Assembly (NCBI GenBank): GCA_903837135.1
Contig: CAILTK010000106.1
Coordinates: forward strand, 1 to 64,000
Source: an uncultured Caulobacterales bacterium
Lineage (GTDB): Bacteria; Pseudomonadota; Alphaproteobacteria; Caulobacterales; Caulobacteraceae
Direction: 5' to 3'
DNA length: 64,000 nucleotides
The notes beneath the pieces are model-generated. The model saw only the letters and a list, made by a program, of their open reading frames with translations, made no database searches and was not told the DNA's origin. A program made the position numbers and the translations under genes. Below are positions 1 through 8,909 of this stretch, in pieces; within the stretch, counting starts at the first letter, position 1, and each line of letters starts with the position of its first letter.

Positions 1-139
1 CTGCAAGGCCGGAGCCGGCACCACCTGCGCCGGCACCTCCAAGGTCAACTTCCAGAAGAACGCCTGGAAGCTCGTCCCCGCCGGCACCTGCGCCTCCATC
101 AAGACCCCCAACGGCCACGGCTCCCTCAACCCCGCCTAG
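1..139 (+). CDS. bufA1: BufA1-type bufferin (DUF2282), C-terminal part
   Basis: Partial gene entering from the left edge. The readable frame starts at base 2 and ends at TAG 137-139. The 45 visible residues have the spaced Cys pattern and the ending ([19 protein letters not shown], then NPA) of DUF2282 proteins, now called BufA1 bufferins. These are small periplasmic Cys-rich peptides that bind copper or other metals after their cysteines are modified by a DUF692 (MNIO) enzyme. The start and signal peptide are outside the window. A DoxX gene follows 76 bp later, as is common in buf operons. The family call rests on remembered sequence pattern, not on a search. Confidence 0.75.
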   Translation, partial: CKAGAGTTCAGTSKVNFQKNAWKLVPAGTCASIKTPNGHGSLNPA

Positions 140-215
140 GGGACCCCGGCTGGCCGGCGGCTGCACTCCACGGTCGCGCCGCCGACTCCCTTTTCTCAAG
201 ATGGAAGACCCGACT

Positions 216-686
216 ATGAGCCAGGTGACCGGCCCCCAGAATCCCTATGCGCGCGCCACTGCGGTGCTCGATCGAATCCCGACCTCGCTGTTGCTGCTGG
301 TCGCGCGCCTGGGCGTGGCGGCGGTCTTCTTCATGTCAGGCCGCACCAAGGTCGACGGCATCCTGCACATCAAGGACGCCACCTATACCCTGTTCGAGAC
401 CGACTATAAGTTGCCCTTCATTCCGCCTCACATCGCCGCGCACGCCGCCACGTATTCGGAACACTTCTTCCCGCTGCTGCTCGTGCTCGGGCTCTTCAGC
501 CGAGTCGGCGCCCTGGGTCTCCTCGGGATGACCACGGTGATCGAGGTCTTTGTCTATCCCGACGCCTGGCCGACCCACCTCAGCTGGGCGGGCCTGCTGC
601 TGCCGATCATCGCGCGCGGCGGCGGCGCCTGGTCCTTGGACCGTCTACTCGGGCTCGACCGCGGCAAACGCATGGTCGAAGCCTGA
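216..686 (+). CDS. DoxX family membrane protein
   Basis: 156 residues with about four hydrophobic helices and the DoxX signature near the N-terminus ([20 protein letters not shown]). I prefer ATG 216, with GGAAGA at 203-208 as ribosome site, over ATG 201, which has no purine-rich leader. DoxX proteins are integral inner-membrane proteins of poorly defined redox-related role. Members accompany bufferin operons (BufD in the published Caulobacter scheme), so this one probably belongs with the partial bufA1 upstream. A hairpin follows at 717-743. Confidence 0.8.
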   Translation: MSQVTGPQNPYARATAVLDRIPTSLLLLVARLGVAAVFFMSGRTKVDGILHIKDATYTLFETDYKLPFIPPHIAAHAATYSEHFFPLLLVLGLFSRVGALGLLGMTTVIEVFVYPDAWPTHLSWAGLLLPIIARGGGAWSLDRLLGLDRGKRMVEA

Positions 687-716
687 CGAACTCCACCTCG
701 AACGCTTCGAAGCTTC

Positions 717-746
717 AGCCGCCGTCGGTTTCCGACGGCGGCTTTG
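717..746 (+). terminator. Hairpin terminator after the DoxX gene
   Basis: A perfect 12-bp stem, AGCCGCCGTCGG at 717-728 and CCGACGGCGGCT at 732-743, with a TTT loop. A short T run completes it. It closes the bufA1-DoxX transcript. Confidence 0.7.
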
Positions 747-885
747 CCGCAGTGAGAATACCTACTGAGCAATTGAAATAAAGGAATATTCTCGTTGCTC
801 CCGTAACTTCGGAGCGGCCAACGAAGAATACATAAAGGTGAGGTCGACGCACCTAAGCGCAGACTCATCCTGGAGGAGTTACAAC

Positions 886-1323
886 ATGCTTGTTTCCCAG
901 ATCTTGACGGCCAAGGGCGATCTCGTGATCTCCGTCGCCAAGTCAGCGCCTGTGTTCGCCGTGGCCAAAACACTGGCCGACGAACGCATCGGAGCCCTGG
1001 TGGTGATCGGCGCGGACGGTCATCTGGCCGGTGTCGTTTCCGAACGCGAGGTGGTCGGCGCCTTGGCTCGCTACGGCGTTGGCGCGCTCAATCGCAAAGT
1101 CTCCGACATCCTGGTCGCAGCGACCACCATCCGACCCCAGGATACGGTTCGCCAAGCCATGACGGTGATGACCGAACGGCGCGCCCGGCATCTGCCGGTA
1201 GTCAGCGACGGCCAGGTCGTCGGACTGCTCAGCCTCGGAGACGTCGTCAAGTCCCGCCTGTCGGAGAAGGAAGCGGAGAACCAGGTGCTGCAGGACATCG
1301 CCCGCTGGCCACACGCGGCCTAG
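886..1323 (+). CDS. CBS domain pair protein
   Basis: 145 residues made of two consecutive CBS motifs, about residues 8-62 and 72-128. They show the usual GALVVIGADGHLAGVVSERE and HLPVVSDGQVVGLLSLGDVV strand-helix patterns. Stand-alone CBS pairs bind adenosine nucleotides and act as energy sensors. ATG 886 is chosen because GGAGG at 872-876 sits directly upstream; a longer frame from 838 has no ribosome site. GTAACT at 803-808 followed by CGAA at 822-825 resembles an ECF-type promoter, but the 13-bp spacer is short. The next gene, an NADH dehydrogenase, starts 31 bp downstream, so the two may be co-transcribed. Confidence 0.85.
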   Translation: MLVSQILTAKGDLVISVAKSAPVFAVAKTLADERIGALVVIGADGHLAGVVSEREVVGALARYGVGALNRKVSDILVAATTIRPQDTVRQAMTVMTERRARHLPVVSDGQVVGLLSLGDVVKSRLSEKEAENQVLQDIARWPHAA

Positions 1324-1354
1324 GCCCAGGTCCTGACCTTAACGGACCAGTGCG

Positions 1355-2740
1355 ATGACGGCGATCCATCCGCAGCATAAGAGCGCGCTAGCGCCCACCG
1401 GGCGCGCCGCCTACCGCCGACGCCTGCGGGTGGTGGTGGTCGGCGCCGGCTTCGGCGGCCTCGCGCTGGTCCGTGGCCTGTCCGGTCGCAAGGTCGACAT
1501 TACCGTCGTCGACCGCCAGAACCACCACCTGTTCCAGCCCTTACTCTATCAGGTGGCGACCGCGGCGCTTTCCCCGGCGGATATCGCCGCGCCGATCCGG
1601 ACCATCCTCAAGCGCCAAGACAACGTCCACGTCGTCTTGGACGAGGTGATCGGGGTCGACGTCGCCGCGCGGCAGGTCCGCCTGTCCGGCGGCGAACCCC
1701 TCGAGTATGACGTCCTGGTCCTCGCGACCGGGGCGCGCCACAGCTACTTCGGCAATGACCAGTGGAGCGTCCACGCCCCGGGCATCAAGACGATCGACGA
1801 CGCCACCCGTGTGCGCCGATCGGTCCTGCTGGCCATGGAGCGGGCGGAGACCTTCCGCCAGGCCCGCAGCGCCCAGCGCGACGAGTTCCTGACGTTCGTA
1901 GTGATCGGCGGCGGGCCGACGGGAGTTGAGATGGCCGGCGCCATCGCAGAGCTCACCCGCCACGCGGCGGCGATGGACTTCCGTTACATCACGCCGAACT
2001 GCGTCCGGATCATCCTCATTGAGGCCGGGCCGCGCCTGCTGGCCGCCCTGCCTGCGCCGCTGGCGCGCGAGGCGCAGCGCGCCCTGGAGACGCTGGGCGT
2101 CCAGGTTCGGTTGAACGGACGCGTAACCGCCATCGACGCCACGGCCGTATCGGTCGGGGAGGAGCGGATCGAAGCGGCGACGATCGTCTGGGCCGCCGGT
2201 GTGCAGGCCTCGCCTGCTGCGGCATGGCTGGGCGCCGCCGCCGACCGCGCCGGCCGGGTCGAGGTCGCGCCGGACCTGAGCGTCCCTGGCCATCCCGAGA
2301 TCTTCGTCATCGGCGACACCGCCGCCCTCCACGATCGACGCGGCAGGCCTGTCCCAGGCATCGCCCCGGCCGCCAAGCAGCAGGGCGAGTTCGTGGCGCG
2401 GGTCATCCGGCGACTGAGGCCAGGAACGCGCCATCGACGTGTCTTCCGCTATCGCCACTTCGGCTCGCTGGCGACCATCGGCCGGCGTCACGCGGTCGTC
2501 GACCTTGGCGGGGTGCACCTCAAGGGCGGCCTCGGCTGGCTGTTCTGGTCGACCGCCCACCTCTATTTCCTGGTCGGCTTCCGCAGCCGGATTGTGGTCG
2601 GGCTGGCCTGGCTTTGGAACTACCTGACCTTTGAGCGGGGGGTGCGGCTGATCACCGGTATGGACCAGGGGGCGGCGCCGCCGCCGGCCACCAGCCTCGA
2701 TCGAACGAACCTGCCGGCGGCCGCAGCGACGGGCGCTTGA
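1355..2740 (+). CDS. Type II NADH dehydrogenase (NDH-2), FAD-dependent
   Basis: 461 residues. The N-terminal FAD-binding motif is VVVGAGFGGLALVRGL. A second dinucleotide motif, VVIGGGPTGVEMAGAIAEL, lies at about 180-198, and the FAD-contacting FVIGDTAAL motif follows about 315. The stretch FQPLLYQVATAALSPADIA is typical of NDH-2. These monotopic membrane enzymes pass electrons from NADH to quinone without pumping protons. The C-terminal region (GWLFWSTAHLYFLVGF and onward) is the expected hydrophobic membrane anchor. It follows the CBS gene by 31 bp and may be co-expressed with it. Confidence 0.9.
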   Translation: MTAIHPQHKSALAPTGRAAYRRRLRVVVVGAGFGGLALVRGLSGRKVDITVVDRQNHHLFQPLLYQVATAALSPADIAAPIRTILKRQDNVHVVLDEVIGVDVAARQVRLSGGEPLEYDVLVLATGARHSYFGNDQWSVHAPGIKTIDDATRVRRSVLLAMERAETFRQARSAQRDEFLTFVVIGGGPTGVEMAGAIAELTRHAAAMDFRYITPNCVRIILIEAGPRLLAALPAPLAREAQRALETLGVQVRLNGRVTAIDATAVSVGEERIEAATIVWAAGVQASPAAAWLGAAADRAGRVEVAPDLSVPGHPEIFVIGDTAALHDRRGRPVPGIAPAAKQQGEFVARVIRRLRPGTRHRRVFRYRHFGSLATIGRRHAVVDLGGVHLKGGLGWLFWSTAHLYFLVGFRSRIVVGLAWLWNYLTFERGVRLITGMDQGAAPPPATSLDRTNLPAAAATGA

Positions 2741-2779
2741 GCCCCGCGGTCGCCCCGCCCTTCACCAGGAGACGGCCCC

Positions 2780-3766
2780 ATGCGTCGAAATGATCTGATC
2801 CGCCGGCTCACCGCCGCGCTACTGCTCGGCGCGTCGGGCGCGGGCATAGCCCAGATGGCCCTGGCCCAATCCGTGTCCTACGAGAGCGGGCGGGAGGTCT
2901 ACGACGGCGTCAAGGCGCTGCCCTCCGAGCGGGTCGAGGTCGCGGGAGCCGACATCGAGGTCCACTTCGCCGACCCCGCCAAGCCCCACCACGACGCGGT
3001 GGTCGCGTGGATCCGGCGAAGCGCCGCAGCGCTCATCGCCTACTTCGGTCGCTTCCCGGTTGCGCGACTCGATATCCTGGTGGTCAGCACGGACGGCGAT
3101 GGCGTCCGCGGCGGCACCACCTTCGGCTTCGCGGGCTCCGCCATCCGCATCCACGTCGGACGCGACACCGGGGCCAAGAGCTTTAACGAGGATTGGATTC
3201 TGGTCCATGAAATGGTCCACGCCGCGCTCCCGAACGTGCCGCGGCGCAGCCTCTGGGTCCAGGAGGGCCAGGCGGTCTATGTCGAGCCGATCGCGCGCGT
3301 CCAGGCCGGTCTGCTCGACCCTTCGGAGGTCTGGCGGTGGGCTCTGGTCGGCATGCCCAAGGGCGAACCGGCCGAGGGCGATCTCGGCCTGGACGGAACC
3401 CACACCTGGGGCCGCACCTATTGGGGCGGCGCTGGCTTCTGGATGCTCGCCGACCTACGAATCCGCGAGCGCACCCACAATCAGATCGGCCTGCAGACGG
3501 CTCTGAGAGCCATCAACCACGAGAGTGGCGGCAACACCGCCGAATGGTCGGTCGAGCAGCTGATGGCCCGGGGAGACGCCGCCACAGGGGGACATGATCT
3601 GACCCAGCTCTACACCGCCATGCGCGATCATCCCACCTCCCTCGACCTCGCGACCCTTTTCGAGCAGCTGGGCGTCTCGATGAAGGCCGGCCAGGTGGTC
3701 TTCGATGACCGTGCGCCTCTCGCGGAGGTCAGGCGCGCGATTACGACGCCGGCGCCCGGCTCCTGA
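2780..3766 (+). CDS. Secreted gluzincin-type metallopeptidase (peptidase MA-like)
   Basis: 328 residues with a signal peptide cut probably after residue 30 (MALAQ). Residues 143-147 are HEMVH, an HExxH zinc motif, and Glu162 in WVQEGQAVYVEP is a plausible third ligand, as in gluzincins of the peptidase-MA type. Substrate unknown; location periplasmic or extracellular by inference. It sits 39 bp after the NDH-2 gene with GGAGA at 2768-2772. Its last 26 bp overlap the convergent membrane-protein gene on the other strand. Confidence 0.7.
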   Translation: MRRNDLIRRLTAALLLGASGAGIAQMALAQSVSYESGREVYDGVKALPSERVEVAGADIEVHFADPAKPHHDAVVAWIRRSAAALIAYFGRFPVARLDILVVSTDGDGVRGGTTFGFAGSAIRIHVGRDTGAKSFNEDWILVHEMVHAALPNVPRRSLWVQEGQAVYVEPIARVQAGLLDPSEVWRWALVGMPKGEPAEGDLGLDGTHTWGRTYWGGAGFWMLADLRIRERTHNQIGLQTALRAINHESGGNTAEWSVEQLMARGDAATGGHDLTQLYTAMRDHPTSLDLATLFEQLGVSMKAGQVVFDDRAPLAEVRRAITTPAPGS

Positions 3767-4151
3767 GCCATGGCGACCGCGCCCAGCTCGTCAGGAGCGC
3801 ACCGGCCAGATAGACGAACGGCGGCGTCAAGCCTCGCAGGAGCGGGACGTATCCCGGCAGCACCACCACCGCGACCCACACCGCGTCGGCCCAACCGATC
3901 ACAATCAGGTTGAGCCAGTAGGCGCGCCGATCATTGCGCCAATTGCCCCAAACCGCCACGGCGATCGCGAAGAGTGCGATACAGAGCATGTAGCCGGCAA
4001 GCTGGAACGTGCGCCCCTGCGCGATCCCGTGCTCCGAGACGCCAAGCTGGTAGATGTCACGGGCGACGCCGAGGTGAAACACCCCCCAGCCGACATAACA
4101 TGCGCCGCCGGCCAGGGCTGCAAGGCGATTTGCAAGCGGGGATCGGGCCAT
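3741..4151 (-). CDS. Four-TM membrane protein of unknown function
   Basis: 136 residues with four predicted membrane helices (about residues 9-28, 49-68, 78-99 and 104-122) and short loops. No catalytic motif is visible and I do not recognise the family. It converges on the peptidase gene, sharing 26 bp. It is read away from the bufA2 operon, with which it shares a 449-bp upstream region. Confidence 0.6.
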   Translation of the reverse strand: MARSPLANRLAALAGGACYVGWGVFHLGVARDIYQLGVSEHGIAQGRTFQLAGYMLCIALFAIAVAVWGNWRNDRRAYWLNLIVIGWADAVWVAVVVLPGYVPLLRGLTPPFVYLAGALLTSWARSPWLRSRAPAS

Positions 4152-4600
4152 GACGTCTCCAGGGATTTTCGCTGCGCGATCGTCGCGACCGGCTCGGATC
4201 GATCGCTCCGCATCCTATGTTCGTTTGGACCGGCGGCGGGTTACGCCCCGTCGCGGCGCGCGCTGTGGCGCCGTTCGACCGACCCTTGAAGCGGCCGGGG
4301 GCTCTGGGCGCCGACGGCGTCAGGCAGCTCAGGCTGCTGAGGCAGCTCAGGCGAGACACGGCGATCGCCGGTGCTGGCACTCTTTTTTCGGCGCCGAACC
4401 GGTTCGGGGTCGCCTGCAACGCCCCCGTGATTGCGAGCATCCTTACCCACGTCGCGCCCGCGCTCGGCTGGCGGTGATCCGGCCGCCAAAGGAAAACTGA
4501 GAATAATCGGCAGCGGTGTAACTCCGCGGGGCCCCGTGGCGGAAGAGCCTATGTCGCTTCGGCGCATCAACCCTCTTTCGTCCTTCCAGGAGTATTTCTC
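4152..4600. other. Intergenic region upstream of bufA2
   Basis: 449 bp between the divergent membrane-protein gene and bufA2. I see no convincing gene in either strand. It holds the candidate ECF promoter at 4518-4544 and presumably the leader of the buf operon. Confidence 0.5.
4518..4544 (+). promoter_or_regulatory. Candidate ECF (SigF-like) promoter of bufA2
   Basis: GTAACT at 4518-4523 and CGGAA at 4540-4544 are separated by 16 bp, about 56 bp before bufA2. Caulobacter SigF, which controls bufferin operons, uses a GTAACC and CGAA type promoter with similar spacing. The match is imperfect (T for C in the -35, an extra G in the -10), so this is inference. Confidence 0.45.
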
Positions 4601-4873
4601 ATGAACTTCAAGACCGCTCGGACCCTGGCGTCCGCCGCCGCCGTCTTCGCCATGTCGACCGCCGCGACCATCAACATCGCCCACGCGCAAAGCGCGCCCA
4701 GCGCCAAGGTGCAGTGCTTCGGCGTGAACTCGTGCAAGGGCCAATCGGACTGCAAGTCCGGCAACCATGACTGCAAGGGTCAGAACGACTGCAAAGGTCA
4801 GGGCTTCAAGTCGCTGAGCGCCGCCTCCTGCACCGCCCAACACGGGACCACCACCGCCCCGGCCGGCCAGTAA
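4601..4873 (+). CDS. bufA2: BufA2-type bufferin, Cys-rich periplasmic metallophore precursor
   Basis: 90 residues. A signal peptide ends at AHA (about residue 29). The mature part carries CFGVNSCKGQSDCKSG, then CKGQNDC and CKGQGFK: repeated CKGQ units with regularly spaced cysteines, plus a last Cys near SAASC. This is the BufA2 pattern. The neighbouring DUF692 enzyme converts cysteines of such precursors to thiooxazole-type groups that bind copper, and the product acts in the periplasm. ATG 4601 has CCAGGAG upstream at 4586-4592. Two tandem hairpins separate it from bufB, which suggests the precursor is made in excess over the enzymes. Confidence 0.88.
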   Translation: MNFKTARTLASAAAVFAMSTAATINIAHAQSAPSAKVQCFGVNSCKGQSDCKSGNHDCKGQNDCKGQGFKSLSAASCTAQHGTTTAPAGQ

Positions 4874-4884
4874 GTCGGCCAAAG

Positions 4885-4949
4885 CGCGCCGCCGCCCCCC
4901 CGGCGGCGCGCCGGAATGGCCCCGCCCCCAGGGAGGCGGGGCCGCTTTT
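4885..4949 (+). terminator. Tandem hairpins between bufA2 and bufB
   Basis: First stem: CGCGCCGCCG 4885-4894 with CGGCGGCGCG 4901-4910. Second stem: GGCCCCGCC 4918-4926 with GGCGGGGCC 4935-4943, followed by GCTTTT. The second is a textbook Rho-independent shape. Since bufB starts at 4967, it probably acts as a partial terminator, or as an mRNA 3' stabiliser for the bufA2 message. Confidence 0.7.
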
Positions 4950-4966
4950 CAACAGGTGGACCTTCG

Positions 4967-5812
4967 ATGTCTTCTGAGATTCTTCCGCGGTTCGACGGCT
5001 TCGGCGTCGGTCTGAGGCCCCAGCACTACCCTGCCTTCCTTGAACAAGGCGCCCTGGTCGATTTCGTCGAGGTGATCTCGGAGAACTTCATGGTCCGGGG
5101 CGGCCGGCCGCTCTACGTGCTCGACGCCGTGCGCGAGCGTTATCCGGTGGCCCTGCATGGCGTCTCCATGTCGATCGGCTCGGCCGACGGCCTGAAGATG
5201 GACTACCTGCGCCGCCTGAAGAGCCTGGCCGACCGAACCCGTCCGCTGTGGGTCTCGGACCATCTCTGCTGGACCGGCGTCGAGGGCTTCAATTCCCACG
5301 ATCTGCTTCCGCTGCCCTACACCGAGGAGACGCTGGAGCTCGTTTCAGCCAACATCCGCACGGCCCAGGATGTGTTGGAGCGTCCGCTCGTGCTGGAAAA
5401 TCCCTCAAGCTACCTGACCTTCGCGGACGATGAGATGACGGAGTGGGACTTTCTCGGCGAGCTCACCCGCAGAACGGGGTGTTTCCTCCTGCTCGACGTC
5501 AACAACATCTATGTCAGCGGCAGCAACCACGGCTTCGATCCGTCGGACTATGTCGATGGCGTGCCCTTCGACCGGGTGCGTCAAATCCACCTCGCCGGCC
5601 ATAGCCAGGGAAAGGGTCTTCTGATCGATACGCATGACCAGGCTGTGCCCGATCCCGTCTGGGATCTCTACGAGACGGTCGCGGCCCGGGTCGGACCTGT
5701 CGCCGCCATGATCGAACGGGACGACGACATTCCGCCGCTCGAAGAACTGCTGGCGGAGGTGCAGATCGCCCGCGCGCGCCATCAAGCCTCGCACCGGGCC
5801 CACGCCGCATGA
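4967..5812 (+). CDS. bufB: DUF692 multinuclear iron oxidative enzyme (MNIO), bufferin maturase
   Basis: 281 residues, the usual DUF692 length. The TIM-barrel metal-ligand motifs are visible in order: FVEVISENF, LHGVSMSIG, VSDHLCW, LENPSSYL, LLDVNNIYVSG and HLAGHS. MNIO enzymes use a multinuclear iron site and oxygen to modify cysteines of a precursor peptide, here most likely BufA2. ATG 4967 is chosen over the upstream frame because AGGTGGA lies at 4954-4960 and the DUF692 sequence starts right after it. The stop overlaps the bufC start (ATGA), indicating translational coupling. Confidence 0.92.
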   Translation: MSSEILPRFDGFGVGLRPQHYPAFLEQGALVDFVEVISENFMVRGGRPLYVLDAVRERYPVALHGVSMSIGSADGLKMDYLRRLKSLADRTRPLWVSDHLCWTGVEGFNSHDLLPLPYTEETLELVSANIRTAQDVLERPLVLENPSSYLTFADDEMTEWDFLGELTRRTGCFLLLDVNNIYVSGSNHGFDPSDYVDGVPFDRVRQIHLAGHSQGKGLLIDTHDQAVPDPVWDLYETVAARVGPVAAMIERDDDIPPLEELLAEVQIARARHQASHRAHAA

Positions 5813-6564
5813 GCTTGTTGGCGCTGCAACGCGGACTGAAGCAACACATCCTGGGCGCCGTGCCGGGAGAGGGCGGCGCTTATCGCGGCGACGCCGCCGC
5901 CGGCCTGGCGGTCTATCACAACGCCTATCGCGTTCAGCTCGTGGCTTGTCTGCGCGACACCTACGAGAAGACCTGGGCATGGATCGGCGACGAGGCGTTC
6001 GAAACAGCGGCACGCGACTATATCGCCGAATACCCGCCCTCCAGCTGGACGCTGAACGTCTATGGAGCCGAGTTCCCGGCTTATCTTCTAGCCCGGTTCC
6101 CGGAAGATGCGGAGATCGCCGAATTGGCCTGGCTGGATTGGGCGCTGCGCCGGGCCTTCGACGGGGAAGACGCCCCGCCGCTCAGCCCCGAGGTCCTCGG
6201 CGCGCTCGATTGGGAGCAGACCGTTCTGACCTTCGCCCCGACTTTGGAGCTCGCGTCGGTGACGACCAACGTCGCCGCCATCTGGAGCGCCTTGGCCGAG
6301 GAGACCAACCCGCCTCCGGTGGAGGCCCTTCCCGAGCCCGCCGCCGTAAGGGTGTGGCGCGCGGGCCTGTCGCCCCAGTATCGCACCATCGGTCCGGCCG
6401 AGTTCAGAGCGATCGACCTGCTGCAGCGTGGGGAGAGTTTCGGCAATACCTGCGCCGTCGTCAGCGAGGGCCTTGACGAAGCGGCGGCGACACAGCTCAT
6501 CGGCGAGATGCTGTCCACCTGGATCCAGGACGAGCTGATCGTCGGTGCAAGGGCCGAACCCTAA
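5809..6564 (+). CDS. bufC: DUF2063 protein, bufferin-enzyme partner
   Basis: 251 residues. The N-terminal part matches the DUF2063 DNA-binding-like domain found as partner of DUF692 enzymes (LQRGLKQHILG, GLAVYHNAYRVQLVACLRDTYEKTWAWIGDEAF, YPPSSWTLNVYGAEFPAYL). It is thought to recruit the precursor peptide to the MNIO enzyme. Its ATG overlaps the bufB stop by 4 bp. It is the last clear gene of the operon, since no DoxX gene follows here. Confidence 0.9.
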   Translation: MSLLALQRGLKQHILGAVPGEGGAYRGDAAAGLAVYHNAYRVQLVACLRDTYEKTWAWIGDEAFETAARDYIAEYPPSSWTLNVYGAEFPAYLLARFPEDAEIAELAWLDWALRRAFDGEDAPPLSPEVLGALDWEQTVLTFAPTLELASVTTNVAAIWSALAEETNPPPVEALPEPAAVRVWRAGLSPQYRTIGPAEFRAIDLLQRGESFGNTCAVVSEGLDEAAATQLIGEMLSTWIQDELIVGARAEP

Positions 6565-7098
6565 CTCGCCCGGTGCGACCCTTGGCGGCGGTTCTCCTCT
6601 GCGCAGCCCTGTCTACAGCCGCCGCCCGAGGCCGGACCCATTGCCGTGCGGTCAAGGTCGACGGCCTGACGATCCTCTCTTAAGACGCTGGCCCCCCAGC
6701 GGCGCCAACCCTCCTGCTCTGCGTGGCTTCCCATCGTCGTCGCGTCGGTCCGGCCGCCATCACCTGATCGCGCCCGATTATCGGATTGGGGTACAGCGAC
6801 CCGCCGCCAGCGAGCTTTCCTTACAACTTCGATCACCCCGTGGCGGCGCGTAACCGGCGTTGCACGGCGAGCTTACGATACAGAACTCGACATACGGGTT
6901 CCGCATCCGGAACATCGCCGACGCGCGGATGGGAATGAGTGACGAAAAGTGCCTCGGACCGCGGCGGCTCGCCCCATTATCGACGCGGGGAACCGAGACG
7001 CCTCCGAATTTCACCGGACCAATCACTGGGCTAGGCGCTTGATTAGTCCGGCCTCGGAGAGGCGGTCCACCTTAATCCATTGTTGTTATTTAGGAAAA
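6565..7098. other. Intergenic region, no supported gene
   Basis: 534 bp between bufC and the tRNA gene. The only curious frame starts at GTG 6573 and encodes 36 residues with a signal-peptide-like N-terminus, but it has no clear ribosome site and I do not call it. Confidence 0.4.
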
Positions 7099-7174
<76 letters not shown>

Positions 7175-7304
7175 ATGCCGTTACGCTGGGGCGGGGCCCC
7201 GGCGCGCGGAAGGCGGGGCTTATCGGGTATTTGGGCAGGCTTGTCCAGGGCTTCCGCCGCAGGGCGGGAAACGACGGTTAACCTCCGGTCGGTAAGAGGG
7301 GCGA

Positions 7305-7670
7305 ATGGCGAAACGGGACATCACGGGCGCGGTCGACTTCGCCTACCTCGACAATTTCTGCGCCGGCGACACGGCGCTGATCGACGAGGTGCTGGGGCTG
7401 TTCGCCGAGCAGGCGCAGCTTTGGGGCCGCCTGCTCGACCCGGAGGGCGATGGCGAGGCCTGGCGCGACGGGGCCCACAGCCTGAAGGGCTCGGCCCTGG
7501 GGATCGGCGCGGGCGACGCGGCGCGGGTCTGCGGCGAGGCCGAGGCGGCCTGGCGGGAGACGCCGGCGCTGAAGGCGGCGATCCGGGATCGGCTCGACCA
7601 CGCCCTGCGTCTCGCCCTCGCCGACATCGCCGCCTGGCGGCACGAGCAGGCGCTGCAGGGGTTGCGGTAG
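7305..7670 (+). CDS. Hpt domain histidine phosphotransfer protein
   Basis: 121 residues forming a single all-helical Hpt domain. The phospho-accepting His58 lies in AHSLKGSALGIGA, the standard HxLKGSA motif. Such proteins relay phosphate between hybrid histidine kinases and response regulators in the cytoplasm. No kinase is adjacent, so the partners are encoded elsewhere. It converges with the chorismate mutase gene, 12 bp away. Confidence 0.88.
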   Translation: MAKRDITGAVDFAYLDNFCAGDTALIDEVLGLFAEQAQLWGRLLDPEGDGEAWRDGAHSLKGSALGIGAGDAARVCGEAEAAWRETPALKAAIRDRLDHALRLALADIAAWRHEQALQGLR

Positions 7671-7682
7671 GGGCTCGGGCCC

Positions 7683-8042
7683 TTATCCCCTGAGCCGATC
7701 CCACACCTCGAGCTCATGGGCGATGCAGCGATCGATCAGGGTGCGCCAGACCGGCTCGGCGATGGCCTCCGACAGCCCCCCTGCGCGGGCGGAGGCCTTC
7801 ACCTTCGCCACCACGTCCTCGATGCGGGCCGCGTCGTGCACCACCGCACGGTCGGTCTTGATGCGGGCGGCGGCGTCCATGTAGCGCTGGCGCTCGGCCA
7901 GCAGGCGCACCAGGGCGCGGTCGAGGGCGTCGACGCCCAGGCGCACCTCCGCCATGCTGCGGCAGGCTTCCGGCGCGGGGCGCGGGTCGATGGAGATCGT
8001 GGTCGGGGAGGGCGGCGGGACCGCTTCGGCTGCGAAGGTCAT
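7683..8042 (-). CDS. AroQ-type chorismate mutase
   Basis: 119 residues. After a variable 25-residue N-terminus, the three-helix AroQ fold is recognisable: LGVDALDRALVRLLAERQRYMDAAARIK, then ARIEDVVAKVKASARAGGLS, then AEPVWRTLIDRCIAHEL. It converts chorismate to prephenate, the branch point to phenylalanine and tyrosine. It stands alone, without a fused prephenate dehydratase or dehydrogenase. Confidence 0.85.
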   Translation of the reverse strand: MTFAAEAVPPPSPTTISIDPRPAPEACRSMAEVRLGVDALDRALVRLLAERQRYMDAAARIKTDRAVVHDAARIEDVVAKVKASARAGGLSEAIAEPVWRTLIDRCIAHELEVWDRLRG

Positions 8043-8299
8043 TCCCGCCTCATAAGCCAGCGCCGTCAGGGCGGCTAGTCAGGGCGGCCAGACGGGGCGT
8101 GACTCGTTTCAACGCGCGGCGCCCAGGGCGCGATCAATCCGGGACGCCTACAAATCTGTAGGGTGCGACAGGACGTCGCGCCACGAAATGGCCGCTTTGC
8201 GCCGCTCAAGGTTTCGGTGCGGAAGCCTAACAGGGGGGCTGCCGTATTTTCGGCGGCCTCGCTCCCTTCCGCTTGGGACAACAAGGTCACGAGGATTCC

Positions 8300-8899
8300 A
8301 TGAAGATCAAATCCTGCGCTCTCATAGTGGGCGTGGTCATGGTCGGCGCCGTCGGCATGAGCGGCTGCGCCACCAAATCGTTCGTGCGCGATCAGGTCGC
8401 TGCGGAAGATCAGAAGGTCGATGCGCAGGGCAATCAGATCAACGGGCGTCTCGACCAGCACGATCAGCAGCTGGCCGGCCTCGATCGCACCTCGCGTGAG
8501 GCGCTCGAGCGAGCCCAGGCCGCCGGCAAGCTGGCCGAGGGCAAGTTCCTCTACCAGATGGTGCTGTCGGACGACTCGGTGAAGTTCCCGGTCGATCGGG
8601 CCAGCCTGTCGCCCGAGGCGCAGGCCCGGCTGATGGACTTCGTCAACAAGCTCAAGGCCGACAACCGCAACGTCTACCTGGAGATCCAGGGCCACACGGA
8701 CGCCACGGGGACGCCGGACCTGAACAAGCGGCTCGGTGAGGAACGCGCCGAGGCCGTGCGCCTGTTCATGAATAAGCAGGGCGTGGCGCTGAACCGGATG
8801 GCCACCATCTCCTACGGCCGCGAGGCTCCGGTCGCCCCCAACAACACCCGCCAGGGCCGCGCCCAGAACCGCCGCGTGGTGGTGATCGTACTGGCGTAG
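8300..8899 (+). CDS. OmpA-family outer membrane lipoprotein
   Basis: 199 residues. The signal peptide ends in a lipobox (GMSGC, Cys at about residue 23). A short Gln/Asp-rich helical region (about 35-85) follows, then a C-terminal OmpA peptidoglycan-binding domain (about 95-199) with YLEIQGHTDATGTPDLNKRL and NRRVVVIVLA. It likely anchors the outer membrane to peptidoglycan. ATG 8300 is preferred because GAGGATT lies just upstream and the signal peptide begins there. A hairpin-rich repeat follows the stop. Confidence 0.9.
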   Translation: MKIKSCALIVGVVMVGAVGMSGCATKSFVRDQVAAEDQKVDAQGNQINGRLDQHDQQLAGLDRTSREALERAQAAGKLAEGKFLYQMVLSDDSVKFPVDRASLSPEAQARLMDFVNKLKADNRNVYLEIQGHTDATGTPDLNKRLGEERAEAVRLFMNKQGVALNRMATISYGREAPVAPNNTRQGRAQNRRVVVIVLA

Positions 8900-8909
8900 A
8901 CGCAACCCT

